Origin: an uncultured Lachnospiraceae bacterium | GTDB lineage: Bacteria; Bacillota; Clostridia; Lachnospirales; Lachnospiraceae | DNA: 11,922 bases | Reading direction: 5' to 3' | NCBI GenBank assembly: GCA_910586555.1 | Contig: CAJUJY010000087.1 | Span: 1-11,922 of the forward strand | Part shown: one piece after another, positions 1 to 6,835 of the stretch | Layout: each line of letters starts with the position of its first letter | How positions within the stretch are numbered: position 1 is the first letter of the stretch | Translations under genes and position numbers: made by a program | Notes under the pieces: model-generated | The model's database searches: none | What the model was told of the DNA's origin: nothing | The model's input: only the letters and a program-made list of their open reading frames with translations

Positions 1-371
1 TGCTTACTTGAGTCTTCCAAGATTTGTGAGATTTTTGAAAATTGATTTCCGTGATTAAAGGCAACATAATATTGAATTTGCTTTGAAAAAGGAATATAAT
101 AAAAATAGATTTGGGATGATGTTACAAATAAGAAAGGTATCTACGAATTTGTTTTGTCTGGGGAGGAACGATGCCTTTAAGGGCACTTACGGAGAGCCAA
201 AGGCAGGTGATATATGAGTATCAAAAGGACATCTGTAAGATGTATCATAAGCACTTTGAATATGAAAAGATTCAAGGAGATCATATTATGCCTTAGAGTA
301 AGAGAAAAACGGTAGATGATAATTTGCAGATGTTGTGTGAGGATTGTAATAGGAAGAGGTTGAATATGTGA
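1..371 (+). pseudogene. Decayed C-terminus of a DUF262/HNH (GmrSD-type) endonuclease
   Basis: No single frame is open, but three frames joined in order give the usual tail of DUF262-HNH proteins. Bases 2-114 read AYLSLPRFVRF...ALKKEYNKNRF, with a TAA at 56-58. Bases 115-177 read DDVTNKKGIYEFVLSGEERCL. Bases 177-371 read LRALTESQRQ...GDHIMP-stop-SK...NLQMLCEDCNRKRLNM. The HNH core is clear: a GDHI.PW-type motif and a final C-x2-C-N-R-K. The TAG at 294-296 sits exactly where the family has Trp (TGG to TAG). The first zinc-binding pair, normally C-x2-C, is damaged (CKMY). Two stops, two frameshifts and one lost cysteine make this a dead gene. The N-terminal DUF262 half would lie beyond the left edge. 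Its stop at 369-371 is one base from the next start codon, so the two genes were once an operon. The family assignment comes from remembered sequence patterns, not a search. Confidence 0.8.
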
Positions 372-372
372 T

Positions 373-1482
373 ATGAAATATAGCAAAATTAAAGAATTTG
401 AAGCAGTTTTGGAAGGTATCAAGGTTCCAACTAATATGGGAATGGAACAGCAAACACAGTTGATGAAACCAATCAGCACTATTGTTGAAGATATGATGCC
501 ATCACGCTTGTATCGTTTCCGCCAATGTTCAGAACGAAACTTTGAAGCATTTTATAAGGATCAGATTTGGGTTTCAAGAGGAAGCGATGTTAATGACGAC
601 TATGATACATGTTTATATTATGATAATAAGAGAATAAATGAATGGTTGAAACTTTTACATGATGAGGAGTTCTACTTAAAAATATTGAATTTAAAGAGTA
701 CAGAAAGTATTCCAAAACTAATAAAAAATTTTTTTTCGGATCAAGAAATAGAGAAAGGTGTCAAAATAATCCAACAATTGTCGCAGCAAGATATGGAGAA
801 ATTTGCATTTGATTTTAAGCAGTATATACAGGATAATTTGTCTAAAAAATTAGAAGAGATAACTGCATTAATACAGCAGGGTGTGAAATTTGCGTGCTTT
901 AGTGAGAATATTAGTTCTGCAATGATGTGGGGGCATTATGCTGAAAATGGAACGGGATTTGCATTAGGTTACGACTTTAGAAATGGAAAGCTAAATAATT
1001 GTTCTGAGTGTCATCAGTTAGGGAAGGAATGTTTTTATCCGATGTTATGCCATATATATCCAATAATATACAATAATAAGAGATATGATGCGACAGAATA
1101 TGCAATATATATGTTCCAATATTGGTTGTTATCTGATGTTTTTTGTAAATGCGGATTTATTAATAATTCACAATGGATAAATATAGTAATGCCTTGTCCA
1201 GATAACTCAATGTTATCAAAGATTGCTATACATAAATCATCAGAATGGAAACCAGAAAAGGAATGGCGCTTGTTTTGCTCAAATAAAAAACCGAATTTTT
1301 TCCATGAGGTACATTCGGTTGTAAATAAAAATTCAGTTGCTATTTATTTGGGGCGTAAAATTAGCAGTATAAATGAAAAAATCCTTAAAGACATTGCTAG
1401 AGAAAAAGGGATTGAGTGTTATAAAATGGAACTTAATAAATTGCAGGTTTATAAATTAAAGCCTGTTAAACAAAAATTATAG
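373..1482 (+). CDS. DUF2971 domain protein, 369 aa
   Basis: This is a DUF2971-family protein of unknown biochemical function. The family occurs often in phage-defence and mobile regions. The N-terminal part has the typical opening LYRFRQCSERNFEAF (residues 47-60), then IWVSRGSDVNDDYD (65-78), a helical middle, and the hallmark SSAMMWGHYAENGTGFALGYDF (181-202). EWKPEKEWRLF (291-301) matches the conserved E-W-R stretch near the family's C-terminus. Between these lies a cysteine-rich insert, C210-x2-C213-x6-C220-x5-C226, which could bind a metal; that is inference. The start at 373 is preceded by AGGAAGAGG at 351-359, which is a long spacing of 13. No signal peptide or membrane segment is seen. 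It directly follows the dead HNH gene, so its original partner is gone. Confidence in the domain is high; the function is unknown. Confidence 0.82.
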   Translation: MKYSKIKEFEAVLEGIKVPTNMGMEQQTQLMKPISTIVEDMMPSRLYRFRQCSERNFEAFYKDQIWVSRGSDVNDDYDTCLYYDNKRINEWLKLLHDEEFYLKILNLKSTESIPKLIKNFFSDQEIEKGVKIIQQLSQQDMEKFAFDFKQYIQDNLSKKLEEITALIQQGVKFACFSENISSAMMWGHYAENGTGFALGYDFRNGKLNNCSECHQLGKECFYPMLCHIYPIIYNNKRYDATEYAIYMFQYWLLSDVFCKCGFINNSQWINIVMPCPDNSMLSKIAIHKSSEWKPEKEWRLFCSNKKPNFFHEVHSVVNKNSVAIYLGRKISSINEKILKDIAREKGIECYKMELNKLQVYKLKPVKQKL

Positions 1483-1535
1483 GGGTTTATGAAATAGGAA
1501 ATTTTATGTATTCTTAAAAGAAATAGTTATAGATC

Positions 1536-1553
1536 CGCTACATATATGTAGCG
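1536..1553. repeat. Perfect 18-bp palindrome
   Basis: CGCTACATATATGTAGCG is a perfect dyad about 50 bases after the DUF2971 stop and about 205 bases before the DUF262 start. It has no T-tract, so it is a poor intrinsic terminator. It could be an operator or a hairpin. No nearby promoter could be tied to it. Confidence 0.5.
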
Positions 1554-1568
1554 CAGTATTTGACTAAA

Positions 1569-1651
1569 ATGTCGCCAAAATAAGTGTTGGGGAAAAGTTA
1601 TTTCAAACGATAGCAAATGTAAAAGAACAGTTAGAGCAGAGGGAGGAATAA
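1569..1651 (+). pseudogene. Possible C-terminal gene remnant (about 27 codons)
   Basis: The gap 1483-1758 holds no full gene. One short open stretch reads MVAKISVGEKLFQTIANVKEQ and ends LEQREE-stop (TAA at 1649-1651). A TAA at 1565-1567 closes it upstream, and the ATG here is not in this frame's convincing context and has no ribosome binding site. The residue mix (amphipathic, Glu/Gln/Lys-rich end) is more protein-like than the surrounding DNA, so it may be the tail of a deleted gene. The family is not recognised. The rest of the gap shows only the palindrome at 1536 and AT-rich leader sequence. Confidence 0.25.
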
Positions 1652-1758
1652 TCGACTATATTATAAATGCCACTTTACGATTAAACAGAAAATTGTGCTA
1701 GAAATATTCCAATGAATAATTAATACACTTTAAGACAAAATAAAATTTGGAGGTGTAT

Positions 1759-3150
1759 ATGATTAATTATTTTGTAGAATATTGGAATAAAGAGAATGTT
1801 TATAAGAATTATGGTAAAAGAGTAGAAGACCTGTCAGAATTGATTGTATTAAATGGAGAGGCTATTGAATTTTGTGAAAATAAAATATATGGACTAGAGA
1901 GAAATAAACTGATTAGAACATACATTATACAAGCTCAAGAGGTATTATCTAACAATATAAAAGAACGATATAAATTAAGTATAGAAAGGGAGAAGATAAA
2001 AATGAGAAAAGCTAAAGAGAAAGATATTATAGATGAGATTGAAGAGGAAATTTCTGAGTATTCGGATGATGCTTTGTTTAACATTACATCTTTCGGTGCA
2101 GATATGTCTTTTCGTGAATTGATTACAATGTATGAAGAGGGTGATTTGGAAAAACCAGAGATGCAAAGAAACTATGTATGGAATAAAAATGAAGCAAGTC
2201 GTTTTATTGATTCAATTTTATTGGGATTGCCAGTACCAAGTATTTTTTTGGCGAAAACATCTGATGAAAAGCGGCTTATTGTAGATGGATATCAAAGAAT
2301 TATGACGGTTTTTGATTATGTAAAAAAAGGAGTTTTTGGAGGTGATGGGAAATCATTTTCCTTATCAAATTCTGAAATTATAAATGAAAGATGGCGTGGA
2401 AAAACCTTTCAAGAATTGCAACCAGAAGAACAACGAAAGATTAGAAATTCATCTATTCATGCGATAGTTTTTGAACAGAAACAACCTAAGGATGATACAG
2501 GAATGTATCAGATTTTTGAAAGAATTAATACTAGTGGAAGGAGCTTAAAGCCTCAAGAAATACGAAATTGTGTTTATCATAGCAAATTTAATGAATTGTT
2601 GATAAAACTTAATAAAAATACGAATTGGAGAGAAATATTTGGGATGTCCAATGAAGAACCTAGAATGGCAGATATCGAACTAATTTTAAGAATGTTTGCA
2701 TTCGCGGATCTACACAATCAAAAAGAAAACAAGCAAAAGCAGATTAATTTGGTAAAATATTTGAATACTTATATGAAGTATAATAGTGAACTGGATAAAA
2801 TATCAGAGGAAGAATTGAAAGAAGAATTTGAATCAATAGTAGAATTTTTTTCTATTAAGTTTAGTGAGCATATTTTTAGGAATGGTAAATACAAAGATGG
2901 GGAAGTTATATTTTCTAATAAAATAAATCCAGCAATTGTTGATGCTATTTATTCAGCTACATTGTTTGTTAAGAAGGAATATGGATTGGCAGCAGTTGAA
3001 GAGAACGATTTTAACGAAAAATATGGCAGACTTATTAGGAATGGTGATTTTCAAGAGGCAATTTCTAAAAGAACTACAAACGTAGATAATATTCGGAAGA
3101 GGGCAAAAATAGCTGCTGAATTGCTTTATGGAGTGTCATATGAATGGTAA
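1759..3150 (+). CDS. DUF262 (ParB/GmrS-like) domain protein, 463 aa
   Basis: DUF262 is the N-terminal domain of GmrSD-type restriction enzymes and is ParB/sulfiredoxin-like; it is thought to use nucleotides. Residues 1-105 form a charged helical extension. The DUF262 domain then shows FRELITMYEEGDL (118-130), QRNYVW (136-141), FIDSILLGLPVPSIFL (149-164) and VDGYQR (175-180). Tyr replaces the first Gln of the common DGQQR motif. IFERINTSGRSLKPQEIRN (252-270) is the second family signature. No HNH or DUF1524 nuclease domain follows, so the protein lacks the GmrD half. I start it at ATG 1759, because GGAGGTG at 1749-1755 is its ribosome binding site; an in-frame TTG at 1747 lies inside that site and is rejected. 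The stop overlaps the next gene by 11 bases, so the HEPN protein is its likely functional partner. Confidence 0.85.
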   Translation: MINYFVEYWNKENVYKNYGKRVEDLSELIVLNGEAIEFCENKIYGLERNKLIRTYIIQAQEVLSNNIKERYKLSIEREKIKMRKAKEKDIIDEIEEEISEYSDDALFNITSFGADMSFRELITMYEEGDLEKPEMQRNYVWNKNEASRFIDSILLGLPVPSIFLAKTSDEKRLIVDGYQRIMTVFDYVKKGVFGGDGKSFSLSNSEIINERWRGKTFQELQPEEQRKIRNSSIHAIVFEQKQPKDDTGMYQIFERINTSGRSLKPQEIRNCVYHSKFNELLIKLNKNTNWREIFGMSNEEPRMADIELILRMFAFADLHNQKENKQKQINLVKYLNTYMKYNSELDKISEEELKEEFESIVEFFSIKFSEHIFRNGKYKDGEVIFSNKINPAIVDAIYSATLFVKKEYGLAAVEENDFNEKYGRLIRNGDFQEAISKRTTNVDNIRKRAKIAAELLYGVSYEW

Positions 3151-3622
3151 TTATGAACAGGCATTGAGAGATTGCCAAATTGAATTGGATAGTATTCAAC
3201 AATGGATTGATAGCAATAAATTGCATTCAAATGTACGGTATTTAACATCATATGCAGTTATTAAAGCTTGCGGAACTATTGAATATGTATTTAAACAAGT
3301 TGTGTACGATTACTTGTCTGATGGTGCTAATAATGAGGCAAAAAACTTTTTAAACAAAAATATTGTTGAAGCATCTTTTAATCCATCACCAGGACAGATG
3401 TATAAAATATTAGAAAAGATTAATAGTTTATGGAAAGTAAATTTTGAAAAGAAAATTGGTGGAACAAATCAAAAGGGACAATTAAAATCACTCGTTGATT
3501 TGAGAAATAGTTTTGCTCATGGGTCTACAATTACAGCATCCATTAATGATGTTATTGCATATTATAAAGCTGGAGTATTGATTTTAAAAGAATTAGATGT
3601 GGTAATGCGAAGTTCTACATAA
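3140..3622 (+). CDS. HEPN protein, MAE_28990/MAE_18760-like, 160 aa
   Basis: This is a small all-helical HEPN protein. HEPN proteins are commonly metal-independent RNases in toxin-antitoxin and abortive-infection systems. The fingerprint of the MAE_28990 branch is present: a helix with KACGTIEYVFKQVVYDYL (42-59), then NPSPGQMYKILEKINSLW (81-98), then LVDLRNSFAHG (118-128). That last motif carries the catalytic R-x4-H pair as R122 and H127. I start at ATG 3140 because GGAG at 3130-3133 lies six bases upstream; an ATG at 3128 overlaps that site. It overlaps the DUF262 stop by 11 bases, implying coupled translation and a fixed dose ratio. A 13-bp terminator stem follows at 3681. Antitoxin or sensor control by the DUF262 protein is inference. 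The fold call is firm, the exact activity less so. Confidence 0.82.
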   Translation: MNGNYEQALRDCQIELDSIQQWIDSNKLHSNVRYLTSYAVIKACGTIEYVFKQVVYDYLSDGANNEAKNFLNKNIVEASFNPSPGQMYKILEKINSLWKVNFEKKIGGTNQKGQLKSLVDLRNSFAHGSTITASINDVIAYYKAGVLILKELDVVMRSST

Positions 3623-3632
3623 TAAAATGATA

Positions 3633-3652
3633 TTGGGTACAGTTTGGGTACA
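3633..3652 (+). repeat. TTGGGTACA direct repeat, 11-bp period
   Basis: TTGGGTACA occurs at 3633-3641 and again at 3644-3652, right after the HEPN stop. The 11-base period puts both copies on the same face of the helix, as in a protein-binding site. It could also be the remains of an attachment-site core where this cluster joins other DNA. Nothing else in the window decides between these. Confidence 0.35.
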
Positions 3653-3680
3653 CCAGCTTTGAAAACATATAAACAGATAA

Positions 3681-3709
3681 CAAAAACGTATCAAAATGAT
3701 ACGTTTTTG
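3681..3709 (+). terminator. Intrinsic terminator of the DUF262-HEPN operon
   Basis: A 13-bp perfect stem (CAAAAACGTATCA / TGATACGTTTTTG) with an AAA loop lies 58 bases after the HEPN stop. The 3' arm ends in TTTTTG. It is AT-rich and nearly symmetrical, so it may work in both directions. Confidence 0.65.
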
Positions 3710-3813
3710 TAAGAAAAAGTAATGTAAAACAGGACTTGCAACAAACAGGAAAAAGAGTTCGAATAGTAAACGCTGTCATTGCAGATAAAGTTTTTGCTGA
3801 CGGCAGATTATAA
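3700..3813 (+). pseudogene. C-terminal fragment of an unidentified gene
   Basis: After the operon terminator one frame reads 37 codons to a TAA at 3811-3813 and ends RVRIVNAVIADKVFADGRL. No start codon with a ribosome binding site is present, and the frame is blocked upstream by the TGA at 3697. The sequence looks like a genuine protein tail, and it is followed 20 bases later by a strong terminator. This is what is expected if the defence cluster replaced or landed in the end of an older gene. I do not recognise the family. Confidence 0.4.
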
Positions 3814-3833
3814 TTTATCCTGACTACAAATAT

Positions 3834-3883
3834 AAGACCTTGGAAAAAAGAGCACAATCCTCTTCCTTTTCCAAGGTCTTTTT
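3834..3883 (+). terminator. Strong intrinsic terminator
   Basis: A 14-bp perfect stem (AAGACCTTGGAAAA at 3834-3847, TTTTCCAAGGTCTT at 3867-3880) runs into TTTTT on the + strand. The 19-base loop can pair further (AGAG/CTCT). It probably ended the gene whose tail lies at 3700-3813. Confidence 0.75.
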
Positions 3884-3961
3884 CCTATGTATTCATCCAT
3901 AATTTTTTTAAAAAGTTTTCGTATACAATTCGTATAAATTTATGAGGTGTGTTCTGCAAAT

Positions 3962-4985
3962 CCCCTGTTTATAAGGGTTTATAAGACTGTATGCATTCCC
4001 TGTAATGAAGTATTTATGGTGATTATTACCATTTACTTATACATCCCCTTTAATTGCTGTTGAACCCTTATAAACACTGGGGTTACAGGGATTGCTTCAT
4101 AGGCATATGCATTACTGCTGCCATTTCCTGTTATACAGCCGTCCTCCTCCTCTTTTTCTTCCTTCTTCATATGTTTTATACTTTCTTTTTATTAAATCAT
4201 CCTGTAATTTCTGTGTTTGCAGGCATTCCTTTAAGGTAAGTGGTTGTGTACAAAAGTGGGAACGGTATTAAGAAACCCAGTGTTTATGCTGGTTTGAGGA
4301 CATAGTTCCATGAACTGGAAGGTCTTGGAACATGGTGGGGTTCTGTTGCCATATGTCTTCTTCTTTTTTAGTTTCCATTTCTTCTTAAACCCTTGTAAAT
4401 ACAGGGGCTTAAGCCATTCATGGCAGTCCTGCTGCCTTCAAAAAGCAATATCCTCCTCTTCCTTTTTTTCATCATTTTTATGCTTTCCTTTTTTCTTTTC
4501 CCTTATAAAATGGGCACTCCCAGCTTTTTTAGGTGGTGGGTAGAGCGGTGTTTATCATATTTTTTCTGTGTATATACAAGAGCAATCCTCCTCTTCTTTT
4601 TTATCTTTATTTATGTTTCTTTTTTTCTCTTAAACCCTTATAGAATGGGGCTTTTTGGAACTTTTGGAGAATGAAAGCGGAGAGAAAGGTTATAGAAAGA
4701 GGAGGAGGATGGTTCTTTTATTTTGAGATAAAAATAGTGGCAGCAGTTTTTATTAAATCCAGTGTTTATGCAGGTTTCAGTGTTGTGGGTATGGTGTATT
4801 CACACAGCCATCAGGTCTTTTTCTGATGATTTTTTTATTTTATATAGATGTCCTCTTCTTTTTGGTTCTTTTTTTGGACTATTTTTCTTTCAAAGTCTTG
4901 TAAATAGGGAGTTTCTAGGTGTTTGGAAGAATAAAAGATATGAGAAATATGTGGGAAAGGAAGAGGAGGATATGAGGGCAGCAGG
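3962..4985. repeat. Gene-free region of degenerate palindromic repeats
   Basis: No believable gene lies here. Short open frames on the + strand are translations of T/C tracts, rich in Phe, Leu and Ser, without ribosome binding sites. At least eight copies of a motif close to AAACCCTTATAAACACTGGG are present. Forward copies are at 4062-4084, 4384-4413, 4500-4518, 4630-4656 and 4892-4914. Reverse copies are at 3962-3985, 4272-4296 and 4754-4780. The motif is itself roughly palindromic (AAACCC...GGGTTT). Most forward copies follow a pyrimidine tract opened by CTGCTGCC or a near variant, then CCTCCTCTTC (4141, 4351, 4449, 4584, 4849). Purine-rich mirror tracts (GAGGAGGAT...GGCAGCAG) follow at 4700-4746 and 4965-4983. 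Spacing is about 100-135 bases for most neighbours. It may be nested MITE-like elements, a transposase-binding region or another structured cis element. Confidence 0.7.
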
Positions 4986-4992
4986 ATTTTTT

Positions 4993-5131
4993 TCAGGGGA
5001 GGGATTTTTGGTATTTTTTTGAGTTATTTTTTTGGGTTTTTGCAGAGTGTCCAGCGAAAGCTAAACTTTGATAATCAGAAAAAACTTCTTCTGCCATGAC
5101 ATAGTGTTTTTTCAAAAATGCAATTTGGGCA
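4993..5131 (-). CDS. Short hypothetical ORF or gene tail, minus strand
   Basis: The frame is open from just after a TGA near 5134 to a TGA at 4993-4995, reading AFLKKHYVMAEEVF, then SDYQSLAFAGHSAKTQKN and a Lys-rich end. It is more protein-like than the repeats around it. The only ATG (5097-5095) has no ribosome binding site, giving 34 codons; the longer frame of about 45 codons has no obvious start. It lies between the repeat region and the first 55-bp repeat, on the same strand as the ATPase gene. It is probably a gene remnant. The family is not recognised, and chance cannot be excluded. Confidence 0.25.
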
Positions 5132-5202
5132 TTTCATATGTTACAAAATATGATAATTTCTTGTTGAAAAGTGTTAAAAATGCCTCAAATCACCTCAAAA
5201 AA

Positions 5203-5257
5203 TGCCCGAAATTTAATTTGGGGCATTTTTCAGAAATTTCGGGCAAAATTTGGGGCA
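5203..5257. repeat. 55-bp repeat, copy A
   Basis: Four copies of a 12-base half-site AAATTT(C/G)GGGCA are set at fixed spacing. One is inverted (5203-5214), then three are direct (5215-5225, 5234-5245, 5246-5257). The first two make a near-palindrome with T5 after it on + and T6 on -, so it can act as a bidirectional terminator. It ends 19 bases beyond the ATPase stop. A lone half-site, AATTTGGGCA, lies upstream near 5122-5132. Confidence 0.85.
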
Positions 5258-5276
5258 GAGTTTATAAGCAGCAAAT

Positions 5277-6530
5277 TTATATCTCCAGACTCTTCTCATT
5301 AAGAAGGAAATCATAGATTCCCATGGTAATAAGACCATTATCATCAATGCTGGTTTTTATATCATCTTTTATAATGATAAATTTTCTAAAAGAGTCATTT
5401 AACTTATTAAGTGATTTCTTTTCCTGCCCGGCTTTTTCTGGTGAAGCCATTTCAAATGCAGACTGGATATAATATTTATTACTTCCTTTGTTGGCAATAA
5501 AATCTATTTCAAGCTGCTTTCTTTTTGATGTACCAGTAATATCAGTTTCATATGTTTCCACAACTCCCACATCCACTCTGTAACCCCTGCTTCTTAGTTC
5601 TGTGTAGATGATATTCTCCATGATATGGTTTTCTTCCTGCTGCCTGAAATTAAGCCTTGCATTGCGAAGCCCGACATCTTCAAAATAGTATTTGGAAGGT
5701 GAACTGATATACTTTTTACCTTTCACATCAAAGCGGGATGCTTTTTCAATAAGGAATGCATCTGTAAGGTAGTCAAGGTACAGTTTAACTGTTTTATCAG
5801 AGAGAGTTTTCTGGCTCATGCTTTTGAATGAATTTGACAGTTTTACAGGGTTTGTCAGTGAACCAGTTGCAGAAGCAAGGATATCAACCAGAATATCCAG
5901 TTCATCATCTGTTCTTATATTATTTCTTTCTTTGATGTCATTAATGTAAATGTTTTGGAACAGGGAAATCAGATATTCTGCTTTTAGTTCATCTGACTTT
6001 CTTGTGAGAACCAGTGGAAGCCCGCCATAAGTATAATAATCTTTCCATGCAGTGTGGACATCATCATAGGCAGTTACAAATTCACTGAATGAAAAAGGAA
6101 ATACCCGGACTTCATCCCCACGGCCTCTGAACTCTGTCAGGATGTCACTTGACAGGAATTTTGAATTGCTGCCAGTCACATAGATATCAAGATTTTCAAT
6201 ATGCAGAAGCCCATTAACCAAATCAGCAAAATTGCTTTCAAGCAGCTGGATTTCATCAAGGAATACATAATATGTGCCATCATCAACAATTTGTGTTTTT
6301 ACATAATTATACAGCTTTATGGCATTTCTGTATTCTATGTTAGAGATATCATCCAGTGCCAGCTCGATAATATGTCCAGATGGGATTCCAATATTTAACA
6401 GCTCATTTTTGTATAAATGGAAAAGAAGGTAGGATTTCCCACATCTTCTGATACCTGTGATAACCTTGACCAGGCCATTTTCTTTTCTGTCAATAAGTTT
6501 CTGTATATATCTTTGTCTTGCAATTTCCAT
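5277..6530 (-). CDS. AAA_14/DUF4143 family ATPase, 417 aa
   Basis: This is a P-loop ATPase of the widespread family with AAA_14 at the N-terminus and DUF4143 at the C-terminus. Walker A is GIRRCGKS (26-33) and Walker B YYVFLDEIQ (87-95). The sensor stretch TGSNS (119-123) and FRGRGDE (134-140) follow. DUF4143 includes the YYTYGGLPLVL segment. Near the C-terminus LEIDFIAN and KYYIQSAF occupy the place of a PD-(D/E)xK nuclease-like core, but the E-x-K is Q-S-A here, so cutting is unlikely. Length is normal for the family. The cellular role is unknown. The start at 6530 is set by GGAGGT (6542-6537), six bases upstream; a longer frame reaches 6563 but includes the ribosome binding site. It is a single-gene unit with its own promoter and operator, flanked by 55-bp repeats A and B. 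Confidence 0.88.
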   Translation of the reverse strand: MEIARQRYIQKLIDRKENGLVKVITGIRRCGKSYLLFHLYKNELLNIGIPSGHIIELALDDISNIEYRNAIKLYNYVKTQIVDDGTYYVFLDEIQLLESNFADLVNGLLHIENLDIYVTGSNSKFLSSDILTEFRGRGDEVRVFPFSFSEFVTAYDDVHTAWKDYYTYGGLPLVLTRKSDELKAEYLISLFQNIYINDIKERNNIRTDDELDILVDILASATGSLTNPVKLSNSFKSMSQKTLSDKTVKLYLDYLTDAFLIEKASRFDVKGKKYISSPSKYYFEDVGLRNARLNFRQQEENHIMENIIYTELRSRGYRVDVGVVETYETDITGTSKRKQLEIDFIANKGSNKYYIQSAFEMASPEKAGQEKKSLNKLNDSFRKFIIIKDDIKTSIDDNGLITMGIYDFLLNEKSLEI

Positions 6531-6566
6531 AACAGTACCTCCGAAAAATTGTGAAAACAACATTTA

Positions 6567-6649
6567 TTCGGAATTAGTATACCATAAATTGGTTATTTTA
6601 TTCAATAACCAATTCCGAAAGATTGATGGAACAGCAAAATTTCGGAATT
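6567..6649 (-). promoter_or_regulatory. ATPase promoter inside a TTCGGAATT operator
   Basis: On the - strand, TTGAAT (6605-6600) and TATACT (6581-6576) form -35 and -10 boxes with 18 bases between. Inverted TTCGGAATT copies at 6567-6575 and 6611-6619 bracket both boxes, and a third copy lies at 6641-6649. An inner perfect 11-bp inverted repeat (AATTGGTTATT / AATAACCAATT, 6587-6597 and 6604-6614) overlaps the -35 box. The layout suggests repression by a dimeric regulator. No regulator gene is next to it, so autoregulation or a distant repressor is inference. Confidence 0.6.
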
Positions 6650-6746
6650 GACAGGAAATGATTAAATAATACATATGAGGTATTTATCAAAATTTTCTTA
6701 GAATTTACAGACATAATAAATTGTTTTTATAAACTGCCCCAAATTA

Positions 6747-6801
6747 TGCCCCAAATTTAATTTTGGGCAGTTTTTAGAAATTTCGGGCAAAATTTGGGGC
6801 A
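6747..6801. repeat. 55-bp repeat, copy B
   Basis: It has the same half-sites and spacing as copy A: inverted at 6747-6758, direct at 6759-6769, 6778-6789 and 6790-6801. An extra inverted half-site (6735-6746) precedes it. The palindrome plus GTTTTT can terminate on the + strand. It lies 34 bases beyond the DUF2806-like stop and upstream of the ATPase promoter. Confidence 0.88.
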
Positions 6802-6835
6802 GAATCTTTTAGATGCAAATTAAGCTTCCAGAAAT

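Noticed and set aside
1747..1758. TTG start at 1747 for the DUF262 gene
   Set aside because: The TTG overlaps the ribosome binding site that serves the ATG at 1759.
3962..4985. CRISPR array
   Set aside because: The repeats change orientation, vary strongly in sequence and spacing, and have no uniform spacers or cas genes nearby.
4054..5022. Four + strand open frames of 61-86 codons (4054, 4310, 4420, 4762)
   Set aside because: They translate T/C tracts into Phe/Leu/Ser-rich strings, overlap each other, lack ribosome binding sites and coincide with the repeat units.
5068..5316. 82-codon + strand frame running through copy A into the ATPase gene
   Set aside because: It reads the repeat half-sites as protein and overlaps the end of a well-supported gene on the other strand.
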